From contig NZ_CAKKLX010000001.1 of the NCBI RefSeq assembly GCF_918698155.1, positions 124,001 through 188,000 of the forward strand: DNA of 64,000 nt. Reading direction: 5' to 3'. The DNA comes from Roseomonas sp. CECT 9278. Lineage in GTDB: Bacteria; Pseudomonadota; Alphaproteobacteria; Acetobacterales; Acetobacteraceae. The position numbers were made by a program, and so were the translations under genes. This document shows positions 1 through 8,653 of the stretch, piece after piece (within the stretch, counting starts at the first letter, position 1; every line of letters begins with the position of its first letter). The notes under the pieces were generated by a model. It did not search any database. It was given only the letters and a program-made list of their open reading frames with translations, and was not told the origin of the DNA.

Positions 1-1
1 T

Positions 2-1027
2 CCGCACAACGAGAAGGGATTCGCATCTTGGGAAATGATGCAGGCTTGGGGGCCAGTCGATCTTTATATAGGTGGCGCTGAGCACGCGACTCTGCATCTT
101 CTATATTCTCGATTCTGGTACTTAGCGCTCTATGATTTGGGGCTAATACCCTATGCCGAGCCTTTTAAGAAGCTCGTCAATCAGGGAATGCTGGTATCTT
201 TCGCTTATAAGAACGCAAGGGGCGTTGTCATCGCCGTGGATGAGGTGATTGAAGCGGAGGACGGCCGCTTTGTGCACCAATCAAGTGGAGAGTTGGTCGA
301 GCGTATTACTACCAAGATGTCGAAATCTCTTCGCAATGTCGTAACACCGGATGAGGTGATTGCGCGATTCGGCTCCGACGCTTTCCGGATGTTCCTCATG
401 TTCATGGGGCCGGTGGAAGGTCCACGCGTCTGGGAGACCGACAAGGTTGCTTCGACAGCGCGCTTGCTAAAGCGGATCTGGTCATTCTCTGTATCCGCGG
501 AAGATGAGACTCAGCCGCGCGAATGGTGTGCGCGTGAGGAACAGCCACGCAAAGTGACGCGCGCCCTAGTAACCTTAGTTAAGGAAGTTTCCAGTGATCT
601 AGAGAATATACGGCTAAACACTTGCGTGTCAGAGATCATGAAGTTTATGAATGTTGTGGAGCATCTGCCGATTTCCAAAGAGGCGCATCGAGAATTCTTA
701 GTAGTGCTAAATCCGTTTGCGCCGTTCCTCGCCGAAGAACTCTGGAGCATACTAGGCGAAAAGAGCAGCGTGAATAAAGCGGCATGGCCCGCCGTTTCCG
801 CGAATGCCGAGATGGACGACACGGTGAACGTCGTGCTCCAGGTAAGTGGACGTAAGCGCGTTGAGGTTGAGGTCGACGCCAACGCCGACGATGAACGCTT
901 GCACTCTATCGCTGTAGCCTTGGCCAAGCCCTGGTTGGAAGCCACCGCTGGGGTCAAAGTCATCATAGTCCGTGACAAGGCGACAGGCCGGCCCAAGCTC
1001 GTGAACGTCGTTCGCGGTGCCGCGTGA
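2..1027 (+). CDS. Leucyl-tRNA synthetase paralogue (C-terminal part, cut by window edge)
   Basis: The reading frame is open to the left edge, so the N-terminal half is missing; about 341 residues are visible. They cover the end of the class I catalytic core (a GGAEHATLHLLYSRFW stretch), the KMSKS loop, the anticodon-binding helical region, and a C-terminal domain ending in KLVNVV. LeuRS charges tRNA-Leu in the cytoplasm. The residues around NQGM and the block PRVWETDKVAS look unlike the alphaproteobacterial housekeeping LeuRS as I remember it, and more like other bacterial lineages. The gene leads a lower-GC biosynthetic operon and overlaps the next gene by 4 nt. A resistant self-protection copy, or a supplier of Leu-tRNA to the pathway, is inferred. 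It could still be the only leuS. Confidence 0.9.
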   Translation, partial: PHNEKGFASWEMMQAWGPVDLYIGGAEHATLHLLYSRFWYLALYDLGLIPYAEPFKKLVNQGMLVSFAYKNARGVVIAVDEVIEAEDGRFVHQSSGELVERITTKMSKSLRNVVTPDEVIARFGSDAFRMFLMFMGPVEGPRVWETDKVASTARLLKRIWSFSVSAEDETQPREWCAREEQPRKVTRALVTLVKEVSSDLENIRLNTCVSEIMKFMNVVEHLPISKEAHREFLVVLNPFAPFLAEELWSILGEKSSVNKAAWPAVSANAEMDDTVNVVLQVSGRKRVEVEVDANADDERLHSIAVALAKPWLEATAGVKVIIVRDKATGRPKLVNVVRGAA

Positions 1028-1455
1028 GCGAGAGCAGAAATCTAGGCGCATTCTGTCTTGTACGGAACCATGACGATTTCATTCTGCTGGTGCGCCGCGC
1101 CTATGGCGATGGCGGCTGGTCGTTACCGGGAGGGAGCGTCGAGCGTGGCGAGGACATCGAACAGGCGCTGCGGCGTGAAGTTTTCGAGGAGAGCGGCGTC
1201 ACTCTCCTAGACGTAAATCTAGTTTCTGCGTTCTATTCTCGATTGAATTACTCAGTCGCATTCGTCTATTACGCTTCAGGAAGTTATTTGGCGCCGACGT
1301 TCGTGCCCGGAGGAGAGATCGCGGCCGTGGAATGGTTCAAGCCTTCGGTGCTGCCGACGGGTCTTTCGCTTCGTCAAAGAGCGTGGGTTTCGTGCCTCGT
1401 TGAGTTTGCCCGTACGGGATCATCTGAGTTCTTGAGGAGCAGTGATGTACCGTGA
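1024..1455 (+). CDS. NUDIX hydrolase
   Basis: This 143-aa protein has a perfect NUDIX box at about residues 37-59 (G-x5-E-x7-REVFEESGV), which binds the metal and cleaves X-diphosphate bonds. The length suits a single-domain NUDIX enzyme. Nucleotide-sugar or nucleoside diphosphate derivatives are typical substrates; the exact one cannot be read from sequence. The GTG start overlaps the synthetase stop (GTGA), and the stop overlaps the GTG of the next gene, so translation is probably coupled. In this operon it could trim a nucleotide-linked intermediate or detoxify a product (inference). Confidence 0.93.
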   Translation: MSESRNLGAFCLVRNHDDFILLVRRAYGDGGWSLPGGSVERGEDIEQALRREVFEESGVTLLDVNLVSAFYSRLNYSVAFVYYASGSYLAPTFVPGGEIAAVEWFKPSVLPTGLSLRQRAWVSCLVEFARTGSSEFLRSSDVP

Positions 1456-2642
1456 GACCGGAGATTGAAACGCGAATTGGAAATGAATTAATCGCCGCTC
1501 ATGGCGACTTTATTTTATTGCCTGAGGTTCAGAGCGTTTTTCGCAGGAACGAGGGACTCGCGGCACGATTGGAGTTTGTCGTTGATGAAATTGTTAAATC
1601 TGTGGGCATTGCTCACCGCTTGCTCCAGCACGAACCAGTTCCGCTGAGTTCGAGCTTCCGCTGCCGCACTAATGACGCGGTGACGGATTTGCAGAGTGTT
1701 ACGCACGCAGTCATTGTTCCTCTGGCTAATGAATCGCAGTATCTCAAGGTCCTGTGCATTTCATCGATTGCGAGGAACTTCGATCCATCGAAGTGCGTGG
1801 TGGTTTTGAATGCGCAAGAGGCATGTGATCCAGCGGCTCTGCTGCCCGACTTCAAGGTGGTGACGTTGGCAAGCGATGGGCCATTCGCTTTGCCACAAGC
1901 ATACAATCGCTCCGTAGGCTGGCTGCGTGAGACCTTCGGTTTGAAATTTGATGAGTTGGTTCTGGTTTTCATGGACGACGACGCCGAGATCGTCGGCGAC
2001 CAGCGCCCAGCCGTGCACGCACTTATGCGACGCGTCACGGCAGGCGAATGTCTCTTGGCGAGCGGCCATTACTTTGACTTCAGCCCGCCGCCAGATATGT
2101 TTGCGCGTGCGATCGAGGCTTCGGGAAGTAGCGACTTTGTCAAGCGCGTGCCGAAGCCATACTGCCACGGCGGCGCAGCGCTGATGATGCGGGGCGCTAC
2201 CTTCCCGGCTCATGGGTTGCCGGAGAGCGGTCTTGGCGGAATAAGTTTGGGGATTCTTGCCATCGAGTCGCTTGGTAAGGAATGGTCGCGGCGCGTAGAG
2301 AATGGCGATTGGTACCTTCACAATGATTCGACGCTCGCGGTACAGCACCCAAGGAAAATCAACATCCTTCAGTGGTCCGCTACCTACCTAGGCTATGCGC
2401 GGGCTTGGGGCTTGATCCTGGACAGCCTGAATGAAAAGAACCGGGCCCACTGGAAACTGCGGTTGGATGCGGGTCGCAAAGCCAGGCGACAAGCGCTCCT
2501 GGAGCAAGCGGAGCGGAATGGCGACGTGCATTCATTATCCAATCTATTGCTCACCGAAACGTTCAAGCGCCGCGTTGTGAGCGGCTTCCGCTATGACGAC
2601 TTTAGGCAGGCGGGTTTGAGCGTGCACTCTAACCTAACCTGA
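1452..2642 (+). CDS. GT-A fold glycosyltransferase-like protein
   Basis: The protein is 396 aa. From about residue 85 there is a family 2-like nucleotide-binding core (HAVIVPLANES), then an acidic VFMDDDAE motif near residue 175 matching the metal/UDP-binding DxD of GT-A enzymes. A CHGGAALMMRG segment and an acceptor-side HND follow. There is no signal peptide or membrane segment, so it should act in the cytoplasm. The GTG start overlaps the NUDIX stop. The sugar donor and acceptor are unknown. The first 80 residues match nothing I know. Its job is probably to add a sugar or related group to the operon product. Confidence 0.7.
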   Translation: MRPEIETRIGNELIAAHGDFILLPEVQSVFRRNEGLAARLEFVVDEIVKSVGIAHRLLQHEPVPLSSSFRCRTNDAVTDLQSVTHAVIVPLANESQYLKVLCISSIARNFDPSKCVVVLNAQEACDPAALLPDFKVVTLASDGPFALPQAYNRSVGWLRETFGLKFDELVLVFMDDDAEIVGDQRPAVHALMRRVTAGECLLASGHYFDFSPPPDMFARAIEASGSSDFVKRVPKPYCHGGAALMMRGATFPAHGLPESGLGGISLGILAIESLGKEWSRRVENGDWYLHNDSTLAVQHPRKINILQWSATYLGYARAWGLILDSLNEKNRAHWKLRLDAGRKARRQALLEQAERNGDVHSLSNLLLTETFKRRVVSGFRYDDFRQAGLSVHSNLT

Positions 2643-2651
2643 GAGCGCAAG

Positions 2652-3782
2652 ATGAAATTCGTCTCCACTTCCGACGAACTTTGGCGGTTCTTCCAAGCAG
2701 ATGCCCAGTCTGCTCTAGCGGGCCCTCAGACGCTGGCGGACATACGCAGCTACATCTTGGCAAGCGAAGGAATGAGCACTACACGGTGCGTCCTAATTGG
2801 CCTTGACGGACTTTCTCACCGCCATGCAGAACGCTTGTTTGGTGCGCACAAACGCGTCCGACTTTCACCGATGCTGTCGACAGTGCCGACGACGTCGAGT
2901 ACGGCCTGGACAACTATCATGACAGGAGCCCCACCGTCGCGTCACGGCGTCTACGGTGCGGCCCAATATATGCCGGCACAAAAGACGAGCGTCTTTTTCT
3001 TCGACACGCGCCTTCGGGCGGCTGGAATTGTAGACAGGTACGATATAAGCCCAGCTCGCGAAACAATAATTAGCGATTGGGTCCAACGCGGTTGGGACGC
3101 GCATTGCCTGGGCTTCCCTGCAGAGCTCGACGGGAACGCTCTAATTGGCCTTTGGACTGATCAGGCTCAGTGCAGGTGGTTGAGTGGTAGTCCAGAGGAG
3201 CGCTTCTCCAATCCAGTCAAGCTGGCGCGGGAAGTGCTCGAGCAAGCGGGGGAGCTCTTGGAATCGTCGCATAGTTTTGTCTTCGCATACCTCAATGTCG
3301 ATTGGTACATCCATGATCATGGGGTCGACGTAGCGGTCGACCAGGCCGTGCGAGAGAGCGTAGAATGGGCTGCGCGTTTTGCCAATCGATCTGGCGCGAA
3401 AGCGTTCCTCATTTCGGATCATGGCATGCGGCATCAGCCGCCAAGCGAACATAGCCTCCTAACGGATGAGGCCTTGCTAGATCTATGCCGCTGTCCCGTC
3501 GGTGGCGGCGGGCGCATTATCTATGTCTACCCCAAGGGTAGTCAGATCGACGCAGCGCGCGCTCGCTTGGTAGCGGCGGTAGGTGCAGATGGTATCGTAA
3601 TGACTAGGAAAGAGTTCATCGACGCATATCATGCAAGTCCCTTGCTGGAGCCTGAGCGTATAGGCGAGCTTGTGGTGGTATCTGGCGACGGTCGATTTCC
3701 GGGCGCAATGCCCGATTCTCCCTTCGAGCACGGCGGCGTCTCCCGTGAGGAGATGCTGGCGTTTTTTGCTGAGTTAGTGTGA
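2652..3782 (+). CDS. Type I phosphodiesterase / nucleotide pyrophosphatase-like (alkaline phosphatase superfamily)
   Basis: This 376-aa protein carries the superfamily metal ligands in order: LIGLDGLSHR (Asp near residue 52), a Thr/Ser-rich nucleophile strand TVPTTSSTAWTTIMTG (about 78-92), ISDHGM in the middle of the C-terminal half, and a late FEHGG. Relatives hydrolyse phosphodiester or pyrophosphate bonds, or transfer phospho groups, using two zinc ions. No signal peptide is visible, unlike many secreted relatives, so it may act on a cytoplasmic nucleotide-linked intermediate. The start is ATG 9 nt after the glycosyltransferase stop; the carbamoyltransferase begins 1 nt after this gene ends. 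Confidence 0.85.
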   Translation: MKFVSTSDELWRFFQADAQSALAGPQTLADIRSYILASEGMSTTRCVLIGLDGLSHRHAERLFGAHKRVRLSPMLSTVPTTSSTAWTTIMTGAPPSRHGVYGAAQYMPAQKTSVFFFDTRLRAAGIVDRYDISPARETIISDWVQRGWDAHCLGFPAELDGNALIGLWTDQAQCRWLSGSPEERFSNPVKLAREVLEQAGELLESSHSFVFAYLNVDWYIHDHGVDVAVDQAVRESVEWAARFANRSGAKAFLISDHGMRHQPPSEHSLLTDEALLDLCRCPVGGGGRIIYVYPKGSQIDAARARLVAAVGADGIVMTRKEFIDAYHASPLLEPERIGELVVVSGDGRFPGAMPDSPFEHGGVSREEMLAFFAELV

Positions 3783-3783
3783 G

Positions 3784-5337
3784 ATGGCACTCGGTGATTC
3801 AAAGCAGCCGACACTGTTGGGGTTCTATCTAGGGCTTCACGACTCGAACGTCGCCGCCCGAGTCGACGGCAAGCTTCGTTATCGCAAGTTTGAGCGCATG
3901 AGCGGGATCAAGCACCAGCGCGTTGCGCTTGATGCTATCAGAGTGGCCTGCGACGAGTGGGGCATTCGTCCGGATTACGTTGCATTCACCGACGGTAACC
4001 GAAACGGATTGGGTTCCTGTATAGGCGAAGAGCTCTGGTGCTCGTTGCCTTCGATTGGCTCGCTGGCGCCAAATGCGAAGACCTACTGTCTCGATCACCA
4101 CTATGCACATGTCTTAAGCGCAATGCCAGAAATGGCTGGTGCAAACATCGTTGGTATCGCAATCGACGGGCGCGGCGACAATGGCATTCGTGCCCGAGTA
4201 GTCCGTTTTAGCGGAGAGCTTGATGCGCAAACCATGCTGTCTTCTTCCGATTTTACAATTGGACGCTTCTTCAACCGGGTCGGCATCTCGCTAGGCTTGT
4301 CTGGCGACGACGTCGATCTCGCCGGAAAGGTCATGGGCGCACAAGCCTATGGCAATGTATGCAAAGAGTTTGTATCCGATCTCGAGATGGCTGATCCGAT
4401 TAGCCTTCCTGATCGCCTGCTTTACACCATTCCTTGGCAAGGCCGTCAGGTCTGGGGCGCGACAGATTTTTTTGATATCCGGAACCAGGCCTTCCTGGAT
4501 TGGCTGGCATCTGCGCATGACGCCCTTGGGCGCGCTGTGCTGCGCTTCTTTAGCGCGTATTGCAGCAGCGACACGCAAATTGTCTATGCGGGCGGCTGCG
4601 CCCAGAACACGGTGTTCAACACGGCGCTTTTCGAGGCTTTTCCACGGCTTGAGATACCGCCGCACGCCTACGATGGAGGGCTATCGCTGGGATGTATCGA
4701 GTTTCTTCGCCGCAAGCTCCGTCTGCCCGCTACAGATTACGCTGCTTTTCCGTTCATCCAAGATGATTGTGATGTCGGTTTCGCCTCGCGGGAAGTCGCG
4801 CAACAGGTGGCTGAACTGATAGCTGAGGGAAAGATCGTCGGCTGGATGCAGGGAAACGGCGAAATCGGGCCGAGAGCGCTAGGCCATAGATCGATCTTGA
4901 TGGATCCGCGGATCAGCGACGGGAAGGCGGTGCTTAACGAGAGAGTTAAGCGGCGCGAACCTTGGCGCCCATACGCTGGAAGTATTTTAGAACCGCATGT
5001 AACGAGTTGGTTTGAGACGAACGCACCTTCGCCATACATGCTGCGGGCGATTAAGACGCGAGAGGAGCGCCATGCGCTGATTCCGGGCATCGTGCACCAC
5101 GATGGCACCTGTCGTATTCAGACCGTGAATGCAGAGACGCCCGAGTTGGAAGCGTTCAACACGCTGCTCACCACTTTTTTTAAACTGACAGGTGTTCCAT
5201 TGGTTTTGAACACTTCTCTCAATGCCGGAGGCGAGCCAATCCACGGCGATCCGGCTCAGTCAATGAAGCTGCTAAGGGCCGGTCGTATTGACGCGCTCTG
5301 TGTCGGTAACAACCTGCTTGTGGGGGCAGACGCTTGA
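3784..5337 (+). CDS. Carbamoyltransferase, NodU/TobZ family
   Basis: The 517-aa protein starts with the Kae1-like ASKHA fold (LGLHDSN near residue 17, then metal-binding HHYAH at 105-109), followed by GGCAQNTVFN. A C-terminal domain contains NGEIGPRALGHRS and late LNTSLNAGGEPI. Family members make carbamoyl-adenylate from carbamoyl phosphate and ATP and pass the carbamoyl group to a hydroxyl of an antibiotic or Nod factor. At 517 aa it is slightly shorter than most. It is one of the strongest signs that this operon makes a decorated small molecule. Its stop overlaps the TTG of the next gene. Confidence 0.95.
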   Translation: MALGDSKQPTLLGFYLGLHDSNVAARVDGKLRYRKFERMSGIKHQRVALDAIRVACDEWGIRPDYVAFTDGNRNGLGSCIGEELWCSLPSIGSLAPNAKTYCLDHHYAHVLSAMPEMAGANIVGIAIDGRGDNGIRARVVRFSGELDAQTMLSSSDFTIGRFFNRVGISLGLSGDDVDLAGKVMGAQAYGNVCKEFVSDLEMADPISLPDRLLYTIPWQGRQVWGATDFFDIRNQAFLDWLASAHDALGRAVLRFFSAYCSSDTQIVYAGGCAQNTVFNTALFEAFPRLEIPPHAYDGGLSLGCIEFLRRKLRLPATDYAAFPFIQDDCDVGFASREVAQQVAELIAEGKIVGWMQGNGEIGPRALGHRSILMDPRISDGKAVLNERVKRREPWRPYAGSILEPHVTSWFETNAPSPYMLRAIKTREERHALIPGIVHHDGTCRIQTVNAETPELEAFNTLLTTFFKLTGVPLVLNTSLNAGGEPIHGDPAQSMKLLRAGRIDALCVGNNLLVGADA

Positions 5338-6362
5338 GTGGACATTTCGGCGCGGTGGTCGGGACGCCCAAACCCCCGATCAAGATCGGCATCTTGGGCG
5401 CATCGACTATCGCGCGCGAGGCCATGGCGCCGGCATTCAAGCGCGAGTCTCGCGTGAATGTGGTGGCTATTGCGTCTCGTAGCGCACGCAGCGCGCAAGC
5501 CTTGGCGCATACCCTTAATGTCAGTCGATGGGGACCGGGATTTGATTGGATACTTGCAGATCCCGATATCGACGCTGTCTATATCAGCTTGCCGCCATCA
5601 CTTAACGCGCATTGGACGCTCAAGTCATTGCAATCTAATAAGCACGTTCTCTGCGAAAAGCCGATCGCGCTGAACGTAAACGATGTAGCAAGGATTCGCG
5701 CTTGCGCACGCGCAGTGAGCCGCGTCGTCCGCGAAGTCGACATGTGGCGTCATCATCCGCAAATTAGGCGGCTACACGATTTGTGGCGCCGGGGCGCCTT
5801 AGGGCAGTTGCGTTCAATCGAGGCGGAGTTTACGTTTAACCTGAGTGAAGATGACCGGTTTCGTTGGTCCCGCAGTTTGGGCGGAGGCGTGCTCAACGAC
5901 CTTGGACCTTATTGTCTCGGCGCAGTTCTAGAATTCTGTCCGGGGATTCTGGACATTCTTGAGGCGCGCTTCTCTTGGGCGGGCAACGGGCCCAACCAAG
6001 TGGAGACCGCGATGGAGGCCACACTTGCGGCGGCGGGTGGCATCACGGCTCGGATCTTCTGCTCCTTCGTCGATACGCCACGCCAACGCCTTGTTTTGCG
6101 TGGTGCGGACGATTCGGTCACGCTGAACCAGCCCTGGGCAGTTGGAATTGATAGCGAGCAGCCTTTGCCCGTCCACCTTGTACGCGGCGCCCGGACAGAG
6201 CGGTTTGGTGAATTCGATCCCTACCTGATGATGCTGGGAGACTTCGCGGAGCGCATCAACGGCGGGGACCTAGGAAGCTTCGCATTGGAGCGTTGCGAGC
6301 GCCGGGTAGCGCTCGCAGCCGAACTGCAGCTGTGTGCGCGCCGGTCGCAGGGTGCAACGTGA
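5334..6362 (+). CDS. Gfo/Idh/MocA family oxidoreductase
   Basis: This is a 342-aa NAD(P)-dependent dehydrogenase. An N-terminal Rossmann motif (KIGILGASTIA) is followed by DPDIDAVYISLPPSLNAHW and the family signature CEKPIALN. The C-terminal half is the substrate domain, with GGGVLNDLGPYC. Relatives oxidise or reduce sugars and sugar nucleotides. The likely start is TTG at 5334, giving a TTGA overlap with the carbamoyltransferase; an in-frame GTG lies at 5355. Its stop overlaps the GTG of the next gene. Sugar or cyclitol tailoring in the same pathway is inferred. Confidence 0.93.
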   Translation: MSGHFGAVVGTPKPPIKIGILGASTIAREAMAPAFKRESRVNVVAIASRSARSAQALAHTLNVSRWGPGFDWILADPDIDAVYISLPPSLNAHWTLKSLQSNKHVLCEKPIALNVNDVARIRACARAVSRVVREVDMWRHHPQIRRLHDLWRRGALGQLRSIEAEFTFNLSEDDRFRWSRSLGGGVLNDLGPYCLGAVLEFCPGILDILEARFSWAGNGPNQVETAMEATLAAAGGITARIFCSFVDTPRQRLVLRGADDSVTLNQPWAVGIDSEQPLPVHLVRGARTERFGEFDPYLMMLGDFAERINGGDLGSFALERCERRVALAAELQLCARRSQGAT

Positions 6363-7429
6363 GATACGTGCCCCATTTCAAGTTGCTGCCCAGGCCCACG
6401 CTCGTGGTCGACAGCTTCGTGCGGACGCCGCATTGCACACTGGAGCTGAGCCACTGGCCCGGCAACAGAACACCAGCCCACCTTAAACGCGACACGAGCA
6501 CCGAAGCGGTTATCGCATGGCTTAGAGCAGACGGGGATTCGACGCGGTCAATTGAGCAGGTAACGGTCGATCACTTCGACGTCGATGGCCTGCTGGCCGC
6601 GTGGTGCGCCATCTTCCCCGCTGCCGCGTTAGAGCATGCGCAACTGCTGACTCAGGCCGCGTCAACAGAAGATTTTGATCGCTTCGAAACGGTAGAAAGT
6701 CTCGAACTTACGTTTGATCTGCTCGCAATTGAACAAGATTTCGCGTGTGAAGCAGCGCACGCTGGCGTCTCAGGTGCCGACCTGTGGACTGCGCATCTGT
6801 ACGCAAGCGTTTTGCCGGCAGTCGAGAGGTGCTTGGCCGGAAGGTTTGCCCACGAGTTGAGTTGGCGTTCTGAGTTTACCCAAGTGATGCTCTCCTTGGA
6901 CAGCCTGCGCACGGGCGCCGGCGGCACGGAGGTTTTGAGACGACCGGATCTAGACTTGGCTCTCGTAACAAGTGAGCATGCATTGCATCCGTACGCTATC
7001 AATGCCGCTCTGCCGGAGACCCGGCTGATTGTCTGTGTACCAGGACGGCGTACGCAGTTTCTCTACCGTTATGAATCATTTGTCGAGATGGTGTCGCGTA
7101 ACGTGCCAGGTCGCGCGCCGCTGAGCCCAATGGCGGAAGTTTTGAACCGTCATGAGCAAAACGGCGTTTGGATCGCCGAGGGCATGCTTGCGGCGCATCC
7201 ACGCGTGCTCTTCTTCGGTGGTGACGCTAACATCAACGATTCATCAATCACGCCCGGAGCGCTGATTGAGTTGATAGCCGGTTACTTTCTCGATCATGCA
7301 CTAGCCAGAAGGTCGTTGTGGACCCCGTCTATGGGACTACCGCTCGAAGACGATAAGCACCCCGAAATGCTTGTGCGTCCGCCTTGGATGGCCAAACATG
7401 GACATCCGCGCGTGGGAGGGGCCTCGTGA
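6359..7429 (+). CDS. DUF6687 family protein
   Basis: I choose the GTG at 6359, which makes a 4-nt GTGA overlap with the upstream stop and gives 356 aa; the frame is also open for 66 nt upstream. Near the N-terminus are VDSFVRTPHCTLELSHWPGN and, further on, VDHFDVDGLLAAW, which I associate with DUF6687. The acidic DHFD-DGL block resembles metal-binding patches of phosphoesterases, but that is only a resemblance. No membrane segment or secretion signal is seen. Function is unknown. Its place among tailoring enzymes suggests a pathway role. Confidence 0.75.
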   Translation: MRYVPHFKLLPRPTLVVDSFVRTPHCTLELSHWPGNRTPAHLKRDTSTEAVIAWLRADGDSTRSIEQVTVDHFDVDGLLAAWCAIFPAAALEHAQLLTQAASTEDFDRFETVESLELTFDLLAIEQDFACEAAHAGVSGADLWTAHLYASVLPAVERCLAGRFAHELSWRSEFTQVMLSLDSLRTGAGGTEVLRRPDLDLALVTSEHALHPYAINAALPETRLIVCVPGRRTQFLYRYESFVEMVSRNVPGRAPLSPMAEVLNRHEQNGVWIAEGMLAAHPRVLFFGGDANINDSSITPGALIELIAGYFLDHALARRSLWTPSMGLPLEDDKHPEMLVRPPWMAKHGHPRVGGAS

Positions 7430-7746
7430 CCGCTTTGCAGCAGTTCGTGTTGATCCCTAACGTTGAGGAACTTGCCGAAGGCGAGACAAGGATTGTGGGC
7501 GTGTCCGGGGTCGATATGCTAGCGATACGGTTTGAGAACGTAGTCTACGCAGTCTCCGCAACGTGTCCACATCGCGGCGGGCCTTTAGCGACCGGGCTGA
7601 TCGCATCAGGGGTTATAGTCTGCCCTTGGCATGGTTCTGAATTCCGAATCGCAGACGGTGCACTGGTTGCTGGCCCATCGAAGTGCGCGCTTAAGACATG
7701 GCCTCTCACCTTAGACGGCGTGGTTGCTTATGTCTCGCTCGGCTAA
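7426..7746 (+). CDS. Rieske [2Fe-2S] ferredoxin-like protein
   Basis: The 106-aa protein has the two Rieske cluster motifs CPHRGG (Cys47, His49) and CPWHGS (Cys66, His69), 15 residues apart, in a single small domain. Such proteins pass electrons to Rieske oxygenases or other redox enzymes. The GTG start at 7426 overlaps the upstream stop, with a GGGAGGGG ribosome binding site 5 nt before it; a longer in-frame ATG at 7384 is less likely. No oxygenase alpha subunit or reductase is seen in the window, so its partner is either left of the window or encoded elsewhere. Confidence 0.93.
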   Translation: MTALQQFVLIPNVEELAEGETRIVGVSGVDMLAIRFENVVYAVSATCPHRGGPLATGLIASGVIVCPWHGSEFRIADGALVAGPSKCALKTWPLTLDGVVAYVSLG

Positions 7747-8653
7747 TGCCAACGACACGCACAATATTCTCGAGGGCCTGAACGCGCGCTTGATACGTCG
7801 CGATAACGCGCTATCGGTCACGGATGCTGATATTGCGAACGAGGTGCTGCGGGACAATCAGTACCGGCTCTCCAGGGAAATCGGCCTGAATAATGCTGTG
7901 TTCGTCGATGTGGGTGGTCACATTGGGACATTTTCAGCCGCCGTTCTGGCGCTGTTTGATGGTGCTTCTGTGCTTGTTTACGAACCCGATTCGGAGAATT
8001 TTAGTTTTCTTATCAAAAACCTTGCCTTTGAAGTGGAGCGCAACCGTGCTCACTGCTTTAACGTCGCCGTTGACGCGCGCGAAGGTGAGTTGAGCCTATA
8101 CGTCAATACGTCGAACCGCGGAGGTTCGATCACTCGCGCGCTCGAAGGCGACGCTTGCGCCATCCCCGTGAAGGCTCATTCGATCAGAGACATTCTCGAA
8201 TCCATCGCGGAGGGTAGTGATGTTGTGCTTAAGCTCGATTGCGAAGGTGCCGAGTACGCGATCCTTGACTCGCTGTTTCCGATGCAAATCCGGTCAGTCT
8301 GCCTGGTCATCATGGAGCTTCACTTAACGCCAGCCCTCTCGCGTGAGCGGCGCGATCCAGCCGCGGTGCTGCATCGGCTAACCGAGGCAGGCTTTCGCGT
8401 ATACGTCCTCGAAGAGATCGTCTACGCGGGTGAGGGCGTCTTTTGGATTGTTGCAGCTGTCAACCAACGCTTTAGCCACCTTGGTGCCCTTGGTGAGCAC
8501 TATGCGGCATGCGTACCTCGGATAGGCGGCGATCGATGGTACCGCCGCATCACAAACGGACGTCAACCGGCGTTGCGCGGTGGAGTTGGTTGGTGGCGGG
8601 GGAAGCTTTGGCTGGCGATGGGTGCCGGTGTCCTTGGATGGGGCGAGCCATGA
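7730..8653 (+). CDS. FkbM family SAM-dependent methyltransferase
   Basis: This 307-aa protein has the class I methyltransferase motif I NAVFVDVGGHIGTFS, the acidic strand VYEPDSENF (motif II), and VVLKLDCEGAEYAIL, which is characteristic of FkbM enzymes. These usually O-methylate sugars or polyketide hydroxyls. The ATG at 7730 lies within the Rieske gene, overlapping it by 17 nt. The last 60 residues are Gly/Trp/Arg-rich and may be an extension specific to this cluster. The gene ends in an ATGA overlap with the next. Confidence 0.9.
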   Translation: MSRSANANDTHNILEGLNARLIRRDNALSVTDADIANEVLRDNQYRLSREIGLNNAVFVDVGGHIGTFSAAVLALFDGASVLVYEPDSENFSFLIKNLAFEVERNRAHCFNVAVDAREGELSLYVNTSNRGGSITRALEGDACAIPVKAHSIRDILESIAEGSDVVLKLDCEGAEYAILDSLFPMQIRSVCLVIMELHLTPALSRERRDPAAVLHRLTEAGFRVYVLEEIVYAGEGVFWIVAAVNQRFSHLGALGEHYAACVPRIGGDRWYRRITNGRQPALRGGVGWWRGKLWLAMGAGVLGWGEP

